Shown here one piece after another: positions 1 through 7,970 of a stretch of DNA of 64,000 nt (position 1 is its first letter; each line of letters begins with the position of its first letter). The position numbers and the translations under genes were made by a program. The stretch covers positions 1-64,000 of the forward strand of contig JASGEI010000019.1 in the NCBI GenBank assembly GCA_047606545.1. Reading direction: 5' to 3'. Source of the DNA: JASGDC01 sp047606545 (GTDB taxonomy: Bacteria; Actinomycetota; Actinomycetes; Actinomycetales; Micrococcaceae). The notes under the pieces were generated by a model, which made no database searches, was not told the origin of the DNA, and saw only the letters and a program-made list of their open reading frames with translations.

Positions 1-41
1 ACTTTCGTGCCACAAGGTTATTCATACTAAGATAAATAAGG

Positions 42-62
42 TTTTACTCTCCTAGAGTAAAA
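42..62. promoter_or_regulatory. 9-bp perfect palindrome with 3-nt spacer, upstream of ROK gene
   Basis: The arms are ttttactct (42-50) and agagtaaaa (54-62). It could be an operator or a small hairpin. It lies about 110 bp upstream of the ROK kinase gene and just before a large terminator-like hairpin, so it may instead belong to the gene left of the window. The role is inferred only from symmetry. Confidence 0.3.
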
Positions 63-71
63 ATATAATAG

Positions 72-124
72 CAATGTTGTAAGCAAGACAATATCCCTAG
101 GTTGTATGCTTACAACATTGTTTT
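72..124 (+). terminator. Rho-independent terminator of the gene upstream of the window
   Basis: There is a perfect 14-bp inverted repeat: caatgttgtaagca at 72-85 and its complement at 107-120. The loop is about 21 nt and can pair further (acaa/ttgt). TTTTA follows immediately. The stem is strong enough to end transcription entering from the left, which would isolate the ROK gene. Confidence 0.7.
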
Positions 125-172
125 ATATCGGTAATAAGATAAACTAAGCTAAATCACTGGTAAAATAAGTAC

Positions 173-1099
173 ATGATATTAGCATTAGATATTGGTGGTA
201 CTAAAGTTGCTAGTGCCCTTGTAACTCTCGATGGCGAGATAGTAAAAGAATCAGTTTCAATTGAAAAAAGTGGTCGTGACAAGAATAGTGAAGAACTATT
301 TGATGCTTGCGTTAGAGTAATGAAAGCTGCAAAAGGTGATGAAGATATTATCGGTATTGGTGTCGGTAGTGCAGCACCACTTGATTTGAACAGAGGAGTA
401 ATCTCTCCACTGAATTTGCCAGCTTGGCGTGAATTCCCAATTGTTAAAAAAGTCGAAGAAGTATTTCCAGGCACCCCAGTGCGATTAGCTAGTGATGGCG
501 TGTGCATTGCCCTTGCAGAACACTGGAAAGGTGCAGGTACTGATGTAGAAAACCTCTTAGCAATGATTGTTTCTACCGGTGTCGGTGGGGGGCTAGTTAT
601 TGGTGGTAAGCCACTTAGTGGTACTAGCGGTAATGCAGGACATATTGGTCATATTGAAGTGGCAGATTTTGGTTTAGAACGTTGTGCTTGTGGTAACTTT
701 GGCTGTCTTGAAGCAGTGACTTCTGGTCCTAACACTGTGAAATGGGCTATTAAGCAAGGTTGGCGTAAAGGCGAAGATACTTCGCAGCTTGCAGGTGAAG
801 ACTTAGCTGAAGATGCGCGTAATGGTGACAAGATTGCTTTGCGGGCTTTCGAACGTTCTGGTACTGCACTTGGTCGTGCTATTGCTTCAGCGATGGCACT
901 TCTAGAATTTGATTTAGTGGTAATTGGTGGCGGTTTTGCTAACTCTGGTGATTTGTTGCTTGAACCAGCTCGAAAAGCTATCAAGCGCCCAGAATTCAAG
1001 TTTATTGATGTGGAAATCGTACCAACTGGTCTTGATGGCTACGGACCATTGATTGGTGCCGCTGCACTATTTGGTATCAAGGATTTAGACTTTAGCTAG
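173..1099 (+). CDS. ROK-family sugar kinase (glucokinase-like)
   Basis: This is probably a cytoplasmic ATP-dependent hexose or amino-sugar kinase of the ROK family; 308 aa is the usual length. The phosphate-1 loop DIGGTK is at residues 6-11. Conserved histidines H157 and H160 precede the ROK zinc-binding motif CxCGxxGCxE at 171-180. The general-base aspartate is probably D108 in ASDG; relatives usually have Asn before it and this protein has Ser. There is no Shine-Dalgarno site: TAAAAT at 161-166 lies 6 nt before the ATG, suggesting a leaderless transcript. The gene appears to be a single transcription unit. The ROK repressor alternative is excluded because there is no N-terminal helix-turn-helix. 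The exact sugar substrate cannot be read from the sequence. Confidence 0.85.
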   Translation: MILALDIGGTKVASALVTLDGEIVKESVSIEKSGRDKNSEELFDACVRVMKAAKGDEDIIGIGVGSAAPLDLNRGVISPLNLPAWREFPIVKKVEEVFPGTPVRLASDGVCIALAEHWKGAGTDVENLLAMIVSTGVGGGLVIGGKPLSGTSGNAGHIGHIEVADFGLERCACGNFGCLEAVTSGPNTVKWAIKQGWRKGEDTSQLAGEDLAEDARNGDKIALRAFERSGTALGRAIASAMALLEFDLVVIGGGFANSGDLLLEPARKAIKRPEFKFIDVEIVPTGLDGYGPLIGAAALFGIKDLDFS

Positions 1100-1223
1100 C
1101 CAACCTTGAATATAAAACCAAAGCCTCAATTTCGAATGTAGAGCTTATTTGTGAAAGTAGAGTGAATATTCCTGCTACATTGGTAAATTAATTCTACAAA
1201 CAACTTCTAGCTAAAGGAGCTAA

Positions 1224-1673
1224 TTGCCAAAATTCCTAGAAGCGACATTTCTGGGAGTAGTAGCAATTGGCTACTTGTATGTTTCATACAAAGATGTAAG
1301 GACTTTTCGGATAGAGACCACAGCAGTGCGCTGGTTATTTGTCGTGTTGTTTCTTTTAACTTTGGTTAAAGCTGAGGGTAAAACAGACTTGATAGTTATG
1401 AGCCTTTTAGGAGCTTTGTGCTTTTACCTACTTTTTAGAGTTCTCTACTTAAGTAAACAGCTTGGTGGTGGTGATGTCAGATTTGCTGCAGTCTTGGGGG
1501 TAGTTCATGGGTATTATGGTTTAGAACATAGCTTATTCGCTTTGTTTTCAATAACTGCAAGTGCTGCTATTTATGGTCTTATTCAACGAAAAAAAGTTTT
1601 TCCTTATGGACCAGGCATGTGTATTGGTTCTTATTTGACTCTTATAATAAAAATGGTGTCCCTAGCTAATTAG
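1224..1673 (+). CDS. Prepilin-peptidase-like (A24) integral membrane protein
   Basis: The 149-residue protein is very hydrophobic, with about five to six membrane segments, and resembles the catalytic domain of type IV leader peptidases. These aspartyl proteases have two conserved aspartates. Here they are D24 (in YKDVR, after the first membrane helix) and D84 in the GGGD motif (81-84). It lacks the N-terminal methylase domain of PilD, like the short TadV/CpaA-type enzymes. The TTG start is supported by AAAGGAG a few bases upstream. No pilin or secretion genes are adjacent, so its substrate is unknown. The stop codon lies inside a terminator shared with convergent fumC. Confidence 0.65.
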   Translation: MPKFLEATFLGVVAIGYLYVSYKDVRTFRIETTAVRWLFVVLFLLTLVKAEGKTDLIVMSLLGALCFYLLFRVLYLSKQLGGGDVRFAAVLGVVHGYYGLEHSLFALFSITASAAIYGLIQRKKVFPYGPGMCIGSYLTLIIKMVSLAN

Positions 1674-1688
1674 CTAAGGACACCATTT
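1651..1688. terminator. Bidirectional terminator between the A24 peptidase gene and fumC
   Basis: A 17-bp stem with a single mismatch joins aaatggtgtcc...tagcta on the left to its complement on the right, with an AT loop. It overlaps the stop codon of the left gene. AAA and TTT tracts flank the stem, so it can terminate both converging transcripts. Confidence 0.75.
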
Positions 1689-1702
1689 CTTATAGAAAGT
1701 AA

Positions 1703-3106
1703 TTACTTATCACTTGGTGAAGTCATGGACAGTACATCTAGACGTTTATCTAATTCCTTCTCAGTGATTTCGCCACGTTCTACATAACCAAGATCAATTA
1801 CAGCTTCACGGACAGTGAGTTTGTTTTTAACTGCATGCTTGGCAATCTTAGCTGCTGCTTCATAACCGATAACCTTGTTAAGAGGTGTAACGATCGAAGG
1901 AGAAGCTTCTGCAAAGAAACGAGCACGTTCTTCATTTGCTTCAAGACCATCAATCATCTTTTCTGCCATAACGATTGCAGTGTTAGCAAGTAGACGAGAA
2001 GACTCTAATACGTTACGAGCCATTACTGGAATACCAACGTTTAACTCGAAGATACCGAAGTTACCTGCCCAAGTAGTAGTAGCATCATTGCCAATTACCT
2101 GAGCTGATACCATAAGAGCCGCTTCACAGATAACAGGGTTTACTTTACCAGGCATGATTGAACTGCCAGGCTGTAGGTCAGGAATAGCAATTTCGCCAAG
2201 ACCAGTGTTTGGACCAGAACCCATCCAGCGTAAATCGTTATTGATTTTACTAAACGATACGGCAATAGTCTTTAGTGCTGAAGAAGCATCTAGTAGGCCA
2301 TCACGGTTAGCTTGTGCTTCGAAATGGTCACGAGCTTCCGTTAATGGTAATCCAGTGTCTTTTGCAAGTAGTTCAATTACTCGCGCTGAGAACTTAGGCG
2401 GAGTATTAATACCAGTACCGACTGCAGTGCCACCAAGTGGGACTTCAGCAATACGTGGCATTGCTGCTTCAATACGCTCAATACCGTAACGCACCTGCGC
2501 TGCATAACCACCGAACTCTTGGCCAAGAGTCACAGGAGTAGCATCCATCAAGTGAGTACGACCAGATTTCACAATATTTTCGTACTCTTTAGCTTTCTTT
2601 TCAAGTGATTTAGCAAGTTGTTCAAGGGCTGGAATTAACTTGTTAGTTAAAGAGTCAGTAACAGCGACATGAACAGAAGTAGGGAACACGTCATTTGAAG
2701 ATTGAGAAGCATTTACATGGTCATTAGGGTGAACTTCTTCACCAGCAATTTTGCTAGCAAGAGTAGCGATAACTTCATTAGTATTCATATTTGATGAAGT
2801 TCCTGAACCAGTTTGGAAGATGTCGATAGGGAACTGGTCATCATGTTTACCTTCAATAACTTCGTCAGCTGCTTCAATGATTGCATCAGCTTGCTTTTTG
2901 GTGATTACATCAAGCTCAAGATTAGCTTTTGCCGCTGCTTTCTTAACCTGAGCTAAGGCATGCACGTGCTCTTTTTCAAGACCTTGACCACTGATCGGGA
3001 AGTTCTCTACTGCTCGTTGTGTCTGTGCGCTGTATAGGGCATCTATTGGCACCTTTACCTCGCCCATTGTGTCATGTTCTATACGATATTGTTTATTTTT
3101 ACTCAT
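1703..3106 (-). CDS. fumC: Class II fumarate hydratase
   Basis: It catalyses the reversible hydration of fumarate to L-malate in the cytoplasm. At 467 aa it is full length for the iron-independent class II enzyme. The superfamily signature GSSIMPGKVN is at 314-323 (mobile loop with catalytic Ser). SGRTHLMDATP at 181-191 carries the general-acid/base His region, and GSGTSSNMN at 100-108 binds substrate. Aspartase is a close relative, but the spacing and motifs fit fumarase better. The gene is transcribed alone, leftwards from the region holding palindromic repeat copy 1. No other TCA-cycle gene is in the window. Confidence 0.93.
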   Translation of the reverse strand: MSKNKQYRIEHDTMGEVKVPIDALYSAQTQRAVENFPISGQGLEKEHVHALAQVKKAAAKANLELDVITKKQADAIIEAADEVIEGKHDDQFPIDIFQTGSGTSSNMNTNEVIATLASKIAGEEVHPNDHVNASQSSNDVFPTSVHVAVTDSLTNKLIPALEQLAKSLEKKAKEYENIVKSGRTHLMDATPVTLGQEFGGYAAQVRYGIERIEAAMPRIAEVPLGGTAVGTGINTPPKFSARVIELLAKDTGLPLTEARDHFEAQANRDGLLDASSALKTIAVSFSKINNDLRWMGSGPNTGLGEIAIPDLQPGSSIMPGKVNPVICEAALMVSAQVIGNDATTTWAGNFGIFELNVGIPVMARNVLESSRLLANTAIVMAEKMIDGLEANEERARFFAEASPSIVTPLNKVIGYEAAAKIAKHAVKNKLTVREAVIDLGYVERGEITEKELDKRLDVLSMTSPSDK

Positions 3107-3156
3107 ACATAGTAGTTTAATACAGCAAGCATTTTAATGGTGGTTAGTGCCCAATC

Positions 3157-3224
3157 TTTTTTCTTACTAAAACAGTATTTTCTTTGCATATATGGCGTGG
3201 AAATAGTCTTTTACTAAGAAAATC
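3157..3224. repeat. Dispersed palindromic element, copy 1
   Basis: An imperfect inverted repeat of about 68 bp begins ttttcttactaaaac and ends tttactaagaaaat. It matches copies at 32758-32826 and 58636-58703, including the interior attttctttgcatata shared with copy 2. It sits in the divergent promoter space between fumC and the esterase, so it could influence either gene. No target-site duplication is evident. Confidence 0.75.
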
Positions 3225-3260
3225 CGTTTGATGGTTAGTTCAAGAGGTTATTCTTATTGT

Positions 3261-3902
3261 ATGAAAGATTTTAAGACAATATTTGCTTCCGAAGATATCA
3301 AAGACTCTGAGAAGCCATTAGTGATTTTAATGCATGGATATGGTTCTGATGCACAAGATTTAGCTGGACTATTTCCAGCACTACCTAATGACCTTGATTA
3401 TGTATCAATTCAGGCTCCAATAGCAATGCCATTTGGTGGTCATACCTGGTTCAATGTTTCGCCTAATGCAAAAGGAACTTTGGAATTTAGAGGAGCGAAA
3501 GATGAAGTAACCCAAGTTGTAGGAGAACTTGCCGAATTTATTGAATCTTTGCGTAAAAACCACAGTTCAGTTAGTCTACTAGGTTTCTCAATGGGAATGA
3601 TTATGGCGACTTCACTTATGCGCACTTATCCAGAACGTTATGCTTCAGTAGTTGGTTTGAGCGGTTTTGTGATTGACCGTGATTTTCCAAAAGACAAAGA
3701 ACTAGAAAATAAAAAATTCCCATTCTTTTGGGGGCGTGATACCGAAGATGAAGTAATTGAAAAAGAATATATCGACTTTACTGTACCTTGGCTAAATGAA
3801 CATACAAACTTAATGAAAGTTATGTATCAGAACATTGGACACTCTATTTCACCTGCAGAGATAAAGCATGTAGGAGAGTTCTTGCAACACTATAGTAAAT
3901 AG
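3261..3902 (+). CDS. Alpha/beta hydrolase, phospholipase/carboxylesterase family
   Basis: This is a cytoplasmic serine esterase of the phospholipase/carboxylesterase (YpfH/Est-like) family. HGYGSDAQD near the N-terminus forms the oxyanion-hole region. GFSMG carries the nucleophilic Ser, WGRDTEDEV probably supplies the acid, and GHSISPAE the catalytic His. The length (213 aa) is normal for the family. I chose the ATG at 3261 because AAGAGG lies at 3242-3247. An in-frame ATG at 3231, immediately after the palindromic repeat, has no ribosome-binding site. The natural substrate is unknown. Confidence 0.75.
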   Translation: MKDFKTIFASEDIKDSEKPLVILMHGYGSDAQDLAGLFPALPNDLDYVSIQAPIAMPFGGHTWFNVSPNAKGTLEFRGAKDEVTQVVGELAEFIESLRKNHSSVSLLGFSMGMIMATSLMRTYPERYASVVGLSGFVIDRDFPKDKELENKKFPFFWGRDTEDEVIEKEYIDFTVPWLNEHTNLMKVMYQNIGHSISPAEIKHVGEFLQHYSK

Positions 3903-4013
3903 TAAAATTTATCTGATACTCTCTGTTTGAAAATATCGTATTAAGGTATTTTGAGATAGAATATAATCTGATGTCTTATAAGAATTTCTAGTCTTTATTT
4001 TTGGAGAAAATTA

Positions 4014-5396
4014 ATGGCACAACCAACTCGTCTGGAATCTGTTGTTTCGTTAGCAAAGCGTCGTGGCTTTGTGTATCCTGCTGGTGAAATATACGGTGGT
4101 ACTCGTTCTGCTTGGGATTATGGTCCATTGGGTACAGAGCTTAAAGAAAACATCAAGAAGCAGTGGTGGCGTGCAGTTGTTACTAGCCGGGATGACGTTG
4201 TTGGTTTGGACTCTTCTGTTATTTTGCCTCGTGCAGTTTGGGAGGCTTCGGGTCACGTAGAGGTATTTAATGATCCTTTGGTTGAGTGTAAAAACTGTAA
4301 TCGTCGTTATCGTGCTGATCATCTCGAAGAAGCTTATGAAGCTAAAAAAGGTCGTCCTCCTGCAAATGGGCTAGATGACATCAATTGTGCTAATTGTGGT
4401 AAGTGTGAATGGACTGAGCCAATTAACTTCTCTGGCATGCTTAAAACTTATCTTGGGCCTGTAGACAATGAAGAGGGTCTACACTATCTTCGTCCAGAGA
4501 CTGCTCAGGGTATTTTCGTTAACTTTGCAAATGTTTTGACTACTTCTCGTAAGAAGCCACCTTTTGGTATTGGTCAAATTGGTAAATCTTTCCGTAACGA
4601 GATTACACCTGGTAACTTCATTTTCCGTACACGTGAGTTCGAGCAGATGGAAATGGAATTTTTCGTTAAGCCTGGTGAAGACGAACAATGGCAAGAATAC
4701 TGGATGGAACAGCGTATGAACTGGTACGTTGATTTGGGTATTAATCCAGATAACCTACGTTGGTACGAGCATCCAAAAGATAAACTTTCACATTATTCAA
4801 AACGTACTGTAGATATTGAATACCGTTTTGGTTTCTCAGGTGGCGAATTTGGCGAGCTTGAAGGTGTAGCAAATCGTACTGATTATGACCTTTCAACTCA
4901 TGCTAAGGCTTCTGGTACTGATCTTTCTTTCTTTGACCAAGCTAATAACGAGCGTTGGGTTCCTTATGTGATTGAGCCTGCCGCTGGTCTAACTCGCGCG
5001 TTAATGGCATTCCTTGTTGATGCATATGTGGAAGAAGAAGTTACTAATTCTAAAGGTAAGCCAGAAAAGCGTACTATGCTTAAGCTTGACCCACGTTTGG
5101 CTCCAGTAAAGGTAGCCGTTTTGCCACTTAGCCGTAACGCTAAGCTAACTCCTACAGCTAAAGATTTAGCTGCTGAACTACGTAAGTATTGGAATGTTGA
5201 CTTCGATGACGCCGGTGCTATTGGTCGTCGTTACCGTCGTCAAGATGAAATTGGTACCCCATTTTGTGTCACTGTTGACTTCGATAGCCTTGATGATGAG
5301 GCAGTGACTGTGCGTGAGCGCGACACAATGGAACAGGTTCGTATTCCTATCAAGGAAGTTAAGGATTACTTAGCTACAAAGCTAATTGGCTGCTAA
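4014..5396 (+). CDS. glyS: Glycyl-tRNA synthetase (single-chain alpha2 type)
   Basis: It charges tRNA-Gly with glycine. The 460-residue protein is the eukaryote/actinobacteria-like single-chain class II enzyme. GTRSAWDYGPLG is near residues 29-40. Two cysteine pairs (CKNC and CANCGKC) probably form a zinc site. RPETAQGIFVNF and FRNEITPGNFIFRTREFEQMEMEFF contain motif 2, and IEPAAGLTRALMAFL is motif 3. A C-terminal anticodon-binding domain follows. GGAG lies 7 nt upstream of the ATG. Only 11 nt separate it from the dihydrouridine synthase, so the two are probably co-transcribed. Confidence 0.95.
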   Translation: MAQPTRLESVVSLAKRRGFVYPAGEIYGGTRSAWDYGPLGTELKENIKKQWWRAVVTSRDDVVGLDSSVILPRAVWEASGHVEVFNDPLVECKNCNRRYRADHLEEAYEAKKGRPPANGLDDINCANCGKCEWTEPINFSGMLKTYLGPVDNEEGLHYLRPETAQGIFVNFANVLTTSRKKPPFGIGQIGKSFRNEITPGNFIFRTREFEQMEMEFFVKPGEDEQWQEYWMEQRMNWYVDLGINPDNLRWYEHPKDKLSHYSKRTVDIEYRFGFSGGEFGELEGVANRTDYDLSTHAKASGTDLSFFDQANNERWVPYVIEPAAGLTRALMAFLVDAYVEEEVTNSKGKPEKRTMLKLDPRLAPVKVAVLPLSRNAKLTPTAKDLAAELRKYWNVDFDDAGAIGRRYRRQDEIGTPFCVTVDFDSLDDEAVTVRERDTMEQVRIPIKEVKDYLATKLIGC

Positions 5397-5407
5397 ATTT
5401 TAGGTTT

Positions 5408-6565
5408 ATGACAAAACAGTTAAAACTTAAACCACTACAGTTAGGCAAGCACACCATTGATACTCCAGTGGTGTTAGCTCCAATGGCAGGTATTACTAAT
5501 GCTCCTTTTCGTACTCTTTGTAAAGAATATGGCGGTGGGCTTTATGTTGCTGAAATGGTTACTAGCCGTGCTTTAGTAGAACGCAAACCTGAATCTTTCC
5601 GCATTATTTCTCACGATGCTAATGAGAAGTTTCGCTCAGTGCAGCTTTACGGTGTTGAGCCTAAGACTGTAGAAGCTGCAGTTAGACTACTGGTGGAAGA
5701 AGATCGAGCAGACCACATTGATCTTAATTTTGGTTGCCCAGTACCAAAAGTCACACGTAAAGGTGGTGGAGCAGCACTGCCATGGAAGATAGATTTATTC
5801 AAAGATATCGTCAAACGTGCAGTAGCAGCTGCTGATGAAGGTAATATCCCACTAACTATCAAGATGCGTAAAGGCATTGATGATGACCATTTAACTTTTA
5901 TTGATGCTGGAAAAATTGCTCGTGATGCTGGTGTTGCAGCAGTAGCACTACATGGTCGTACTGCAAGCCAATATTATTCGGGGCAAGCAGATTGGGAAGC
6001 AATTGCAGAACTACGTGAAGCATTGCCGGATATACCGGTATTGGGCAATGGAGATATATTTTCCGCTGAAGATGCCATTGAAATGGTCGAGCAAACTGGA
6101 ATTGATGGGGTAGTAATTGGTCGTGGCTGTCAAGGTCGTCCCTGGTTATTTGGCGATTTGCAAGCAGCTTTCGAAGGTCGTGCAGAACGCAATAAACCAG
6201 GATTACGTAAAGTAACTGAAACTGCCTATCGCCATGCAGAGCTATTAACAGAATTTTTTGGTGATGAATTCGTAGGATTACGTGATTTGCGCAAACACAT
6301 GTCTTGGTATTTCAAAGGCTACTCAGTTGGTGGAGATACCCGTCGTAGACTATCTAGCGTAGAATCTCTAGCGCAACTGCAAGAGATTTTCGATTCAATA
6401 GATTTAGATGCTCCGTATCCAGGAAAAGATGCAGAAGGCCGTCGTGGTCGTGCTGGCAACCCAAAACGTACTAAATTACCATACAGTTGGATTGAAAGTC
6501 GTGAGTTAAATGAAGAACAACAAGCCATGATTAAACATGCCGAATATGATACTTCTGGCGGTTAG
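5408..6565 (+). CDS. dusB: tRNA-dihydrouridine synthase (DusB-like)
   Basis: This flavoenzyme reduces specific uridines in the tRNA D-loop using NADPH. PMAGITNAPFR near the N-terminus binds FMN. NFGCPVPKVTRKGGGAALP includes the catalytic Cys region, and LHGRTASQYYSG and GNGDIFSAEDA complete the TIM-barrel signatures. A C-terminal helical tRNA-binding extension brings it to 385 aa, typical of actinobacterial DusB. It follows glyS closely, and glyS-dus-dgt-dnaG is a recurrent order in Actinomycetota. The precise uridine position modified is inferred from family only. Confidence 0.9.
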   Translation: MTKQLKLKPLQLGKHTIDTPVVLAPMAGITNAPFRTLCKEYGGGLYVAEMVTSRALVERKPESFRIISHDANEKFRSVQLYGVEPKTVEAAVRLLVEEDRADHIDLNFGCPVPKVTRKGGGAALPWKIDLFKDIVKRAVAAADEGNIPLTIKMRKGIDDDHLTFIDAGKIARDAGVAAVALHGRTASQYYSGQADWEAIAELREALPDIPVLGNGDIFSAEDAIEMVEQTGIDGVVIGRGCQGRPWLFGDLQAAFEGRAERNKPGLRKVTETAYRHAELLTEFFGDEFVGLRDLRKHMSWYFKGYSVGGDTRRRLSSVESLAQLQEIFDSIDLDAPYPGKDAEGRRGRAGNPKRTKLPYSWIESRELNEEQQAMIKHAEYDTSGG

Positions 6566-6645
6566 CTCATAATAATTTTTGTTGATAGCTAAGTTTAGTT
6601 CGGCAAACAATAATATACTTTTAGATTCTTATATGTCATCAATCA

Positions 6646-6654
6646 TGCTAGAAT
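6646..6654 (+). promoter_or_regulatory. Extended -10 promoter for dgt
   Basis: TGcTAGAAT matches an extended -10 element. The -35 match around 6626 is weak. It gives a 5' leader of about 35 nt ending in AAGGAAG before the dgt ATG. A short TTAGCT/AGCTAA inverted repeat just upstream separates it from the glyS-dus unit. Confidence 0.45.
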
Positions 6655-6695
6655 TACGCAAAAGTACACATTCCCTTAAAAAACAAGGAAGTTAG

Positions 6696-7949
6696 ATGAC
6701 GGATTACACTGATGCTGATCGTACCCGCTGGGTTTCAGAAGTGCATCATACGCAGCACAGGAGTGAATTTCAACGTGATCGTGCTCGTATTCTGCATTCT
6801 TCAGCATTACGTAGGTTAGGTGCTAAGACGCAAGTCGTTACTGCTGGTTCCGATGATTTCGTGCGTACTCGTTTGACGCATAGTTTAGAGGTTGCCCAGC
6901 TAGGAAGAGAGTTAGCTGCATTCTTGGGATGTGACCAAGATGTGGTTGATAGTGCTTGCCTTGCCCATGATTTAGGGCATCCGCCGTTTGGACACAATGG
7001 TGAAACTGCTTTAAATGAAGTTTCTAAAGATATTGGTGGTTTTGAAGGTAATGCACAAACTATGCGACTATTAGTCCGATTAGAACCGAAGTCTTATACC
7101 AAAACTGGTAAAGCAGCTGGTCTTAATTTAACAAGAGCGACTCTTGACGCTACTTGTAAATATCCTTGGTTATTAAAAGATGCACCAATTAAAAATGGTA
7201 AACAGACGCATAAATTCGGAATTTATGAAGATGACATTGAAGTTTTTGAATGGCTGCGTGCTGGTAGACAAGACCAGAAGACACCTATTGAAGCTCAAGT
7301 AATGGACTTATCCGATGACATTGCATACTCCGTACATGATGTTGAAGATGCTGTTACTGCAGGTAAGATTAATTTAACTAAGTTAGACGATCCAGAAAAT
7401 AGGGCAAATATAATTCGTTATACCCAAGAATGGTACTTGCCAAATGCTAGTGACGAACAGCTTGAAATGGCTCTTGCTAATCTAGAGGATAAATCTTATT
7501 GGGCGAAAGTGACTTCTAATGAAAACGGGTTGACTCATAACAATGCCACTAAGCTAAAGAATATGACTAGTCAGCTAATTGGTCATTTCACACAAGCTGC
7601 TTTGCTTGCTACTCGTAGTGAGTATGGTCCAGGAAATTTAACTCGATACAATGCAGAATTAATTGTGCCACCTAATATTGTCGATGAAATTGCAGTGTTA
7701 AAGGGGATAACCACCAGCTTTGTGATGGTGAAAGAAGAAAGTAAGCCAGTATATAAAGAACAACGTAAAATACTGCAAGATCTAGTTAAAGTACTTTTGG
7801 AAACTGAAGCACAACATTTAGAGCAACAGTTTAAGGAAAGCTATCGTGTGGCACAGGATGAAAAGCAAGCCAAACGAGTAATCATTGACCAAGTAGCTTC
7901 GTTGACTGATTGGTCTGCCACTAATTTACACAAAAAATTATGCTCTTGA
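6696..7949 (+). CDS. dgt: Deoxyguanosinetriphosphate triphosphohydrolase-like HD protein
   Basis: It probably hydrolyses dNTPs to deoxynucleoside plus triphosphate, controlling nucleotide pools. The N-terminus has the family's RT.LTHSLEV segment, followed by the HD metal motif LAHDLGHPPFGHNGE (about residues 88-102). MDLSDDIAYSVHDVEDA supplies the second metal/nucleotide face. The 417-aa length matches the type 2 Dgt subfamily of Actinobacteria. AAGGAAG precedes the ATG. It sits 21 nt upstream of dnaG, linking nucleotide-pool control to replication priming. Confidence 0.9.
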   Translation: MTDYTDADRTRWVSEVHHTQHRSEFQRDRARILHSSALRRLGAKTQVVTAGSDDFVRTRLTHSLEVAQLGRELAAFLGCDQDVVDSACLAHDLGHPPFGHNGETALNEVSKDIGGFEGNAQTMRLLVRLEPKSYTKTGKAAGLNLTRATLDATCKYPWLLKDAPIKNGKQTHKFGIYEDDIEVFEWLRAGRQDQKTPIEAQVMDLSDDIAYSVHDVEDAVTAGKINLTKLDDPENRANIIRYTQEWYLPNASDEQLEMALANLEDKSYWAKVTSNENGLTHNNATKLKNMTSQLIGHFTQAALLATRSEYGPGNLTRYNAELIVPPNIVDEIAVLKGITTSFVMVKEESKPVYKEQRKILQDLVKVLLETEAQHLEQQFKESYRVAQDEKQAKRVIIDQVASLTDWSATNLHKKLCS

Positions 7950-7970
7950 TGTACAAGTTAGAATTATAAT

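Noticed and set aside
3157..3224. CRISPR repeat or insertion-sequence end
   Set aside because: Only three widely dispersed copies exist, with no spacer pattern, no cas gene and no transposase. Each copy is internally palindromic rather than part of an array.
5408..6565. NifR3-type transcription regulator
   Set aside because: The older name for this family. FMN-binding and catalytic Cys motifs show a tRNA-dihydrouridine synthase.
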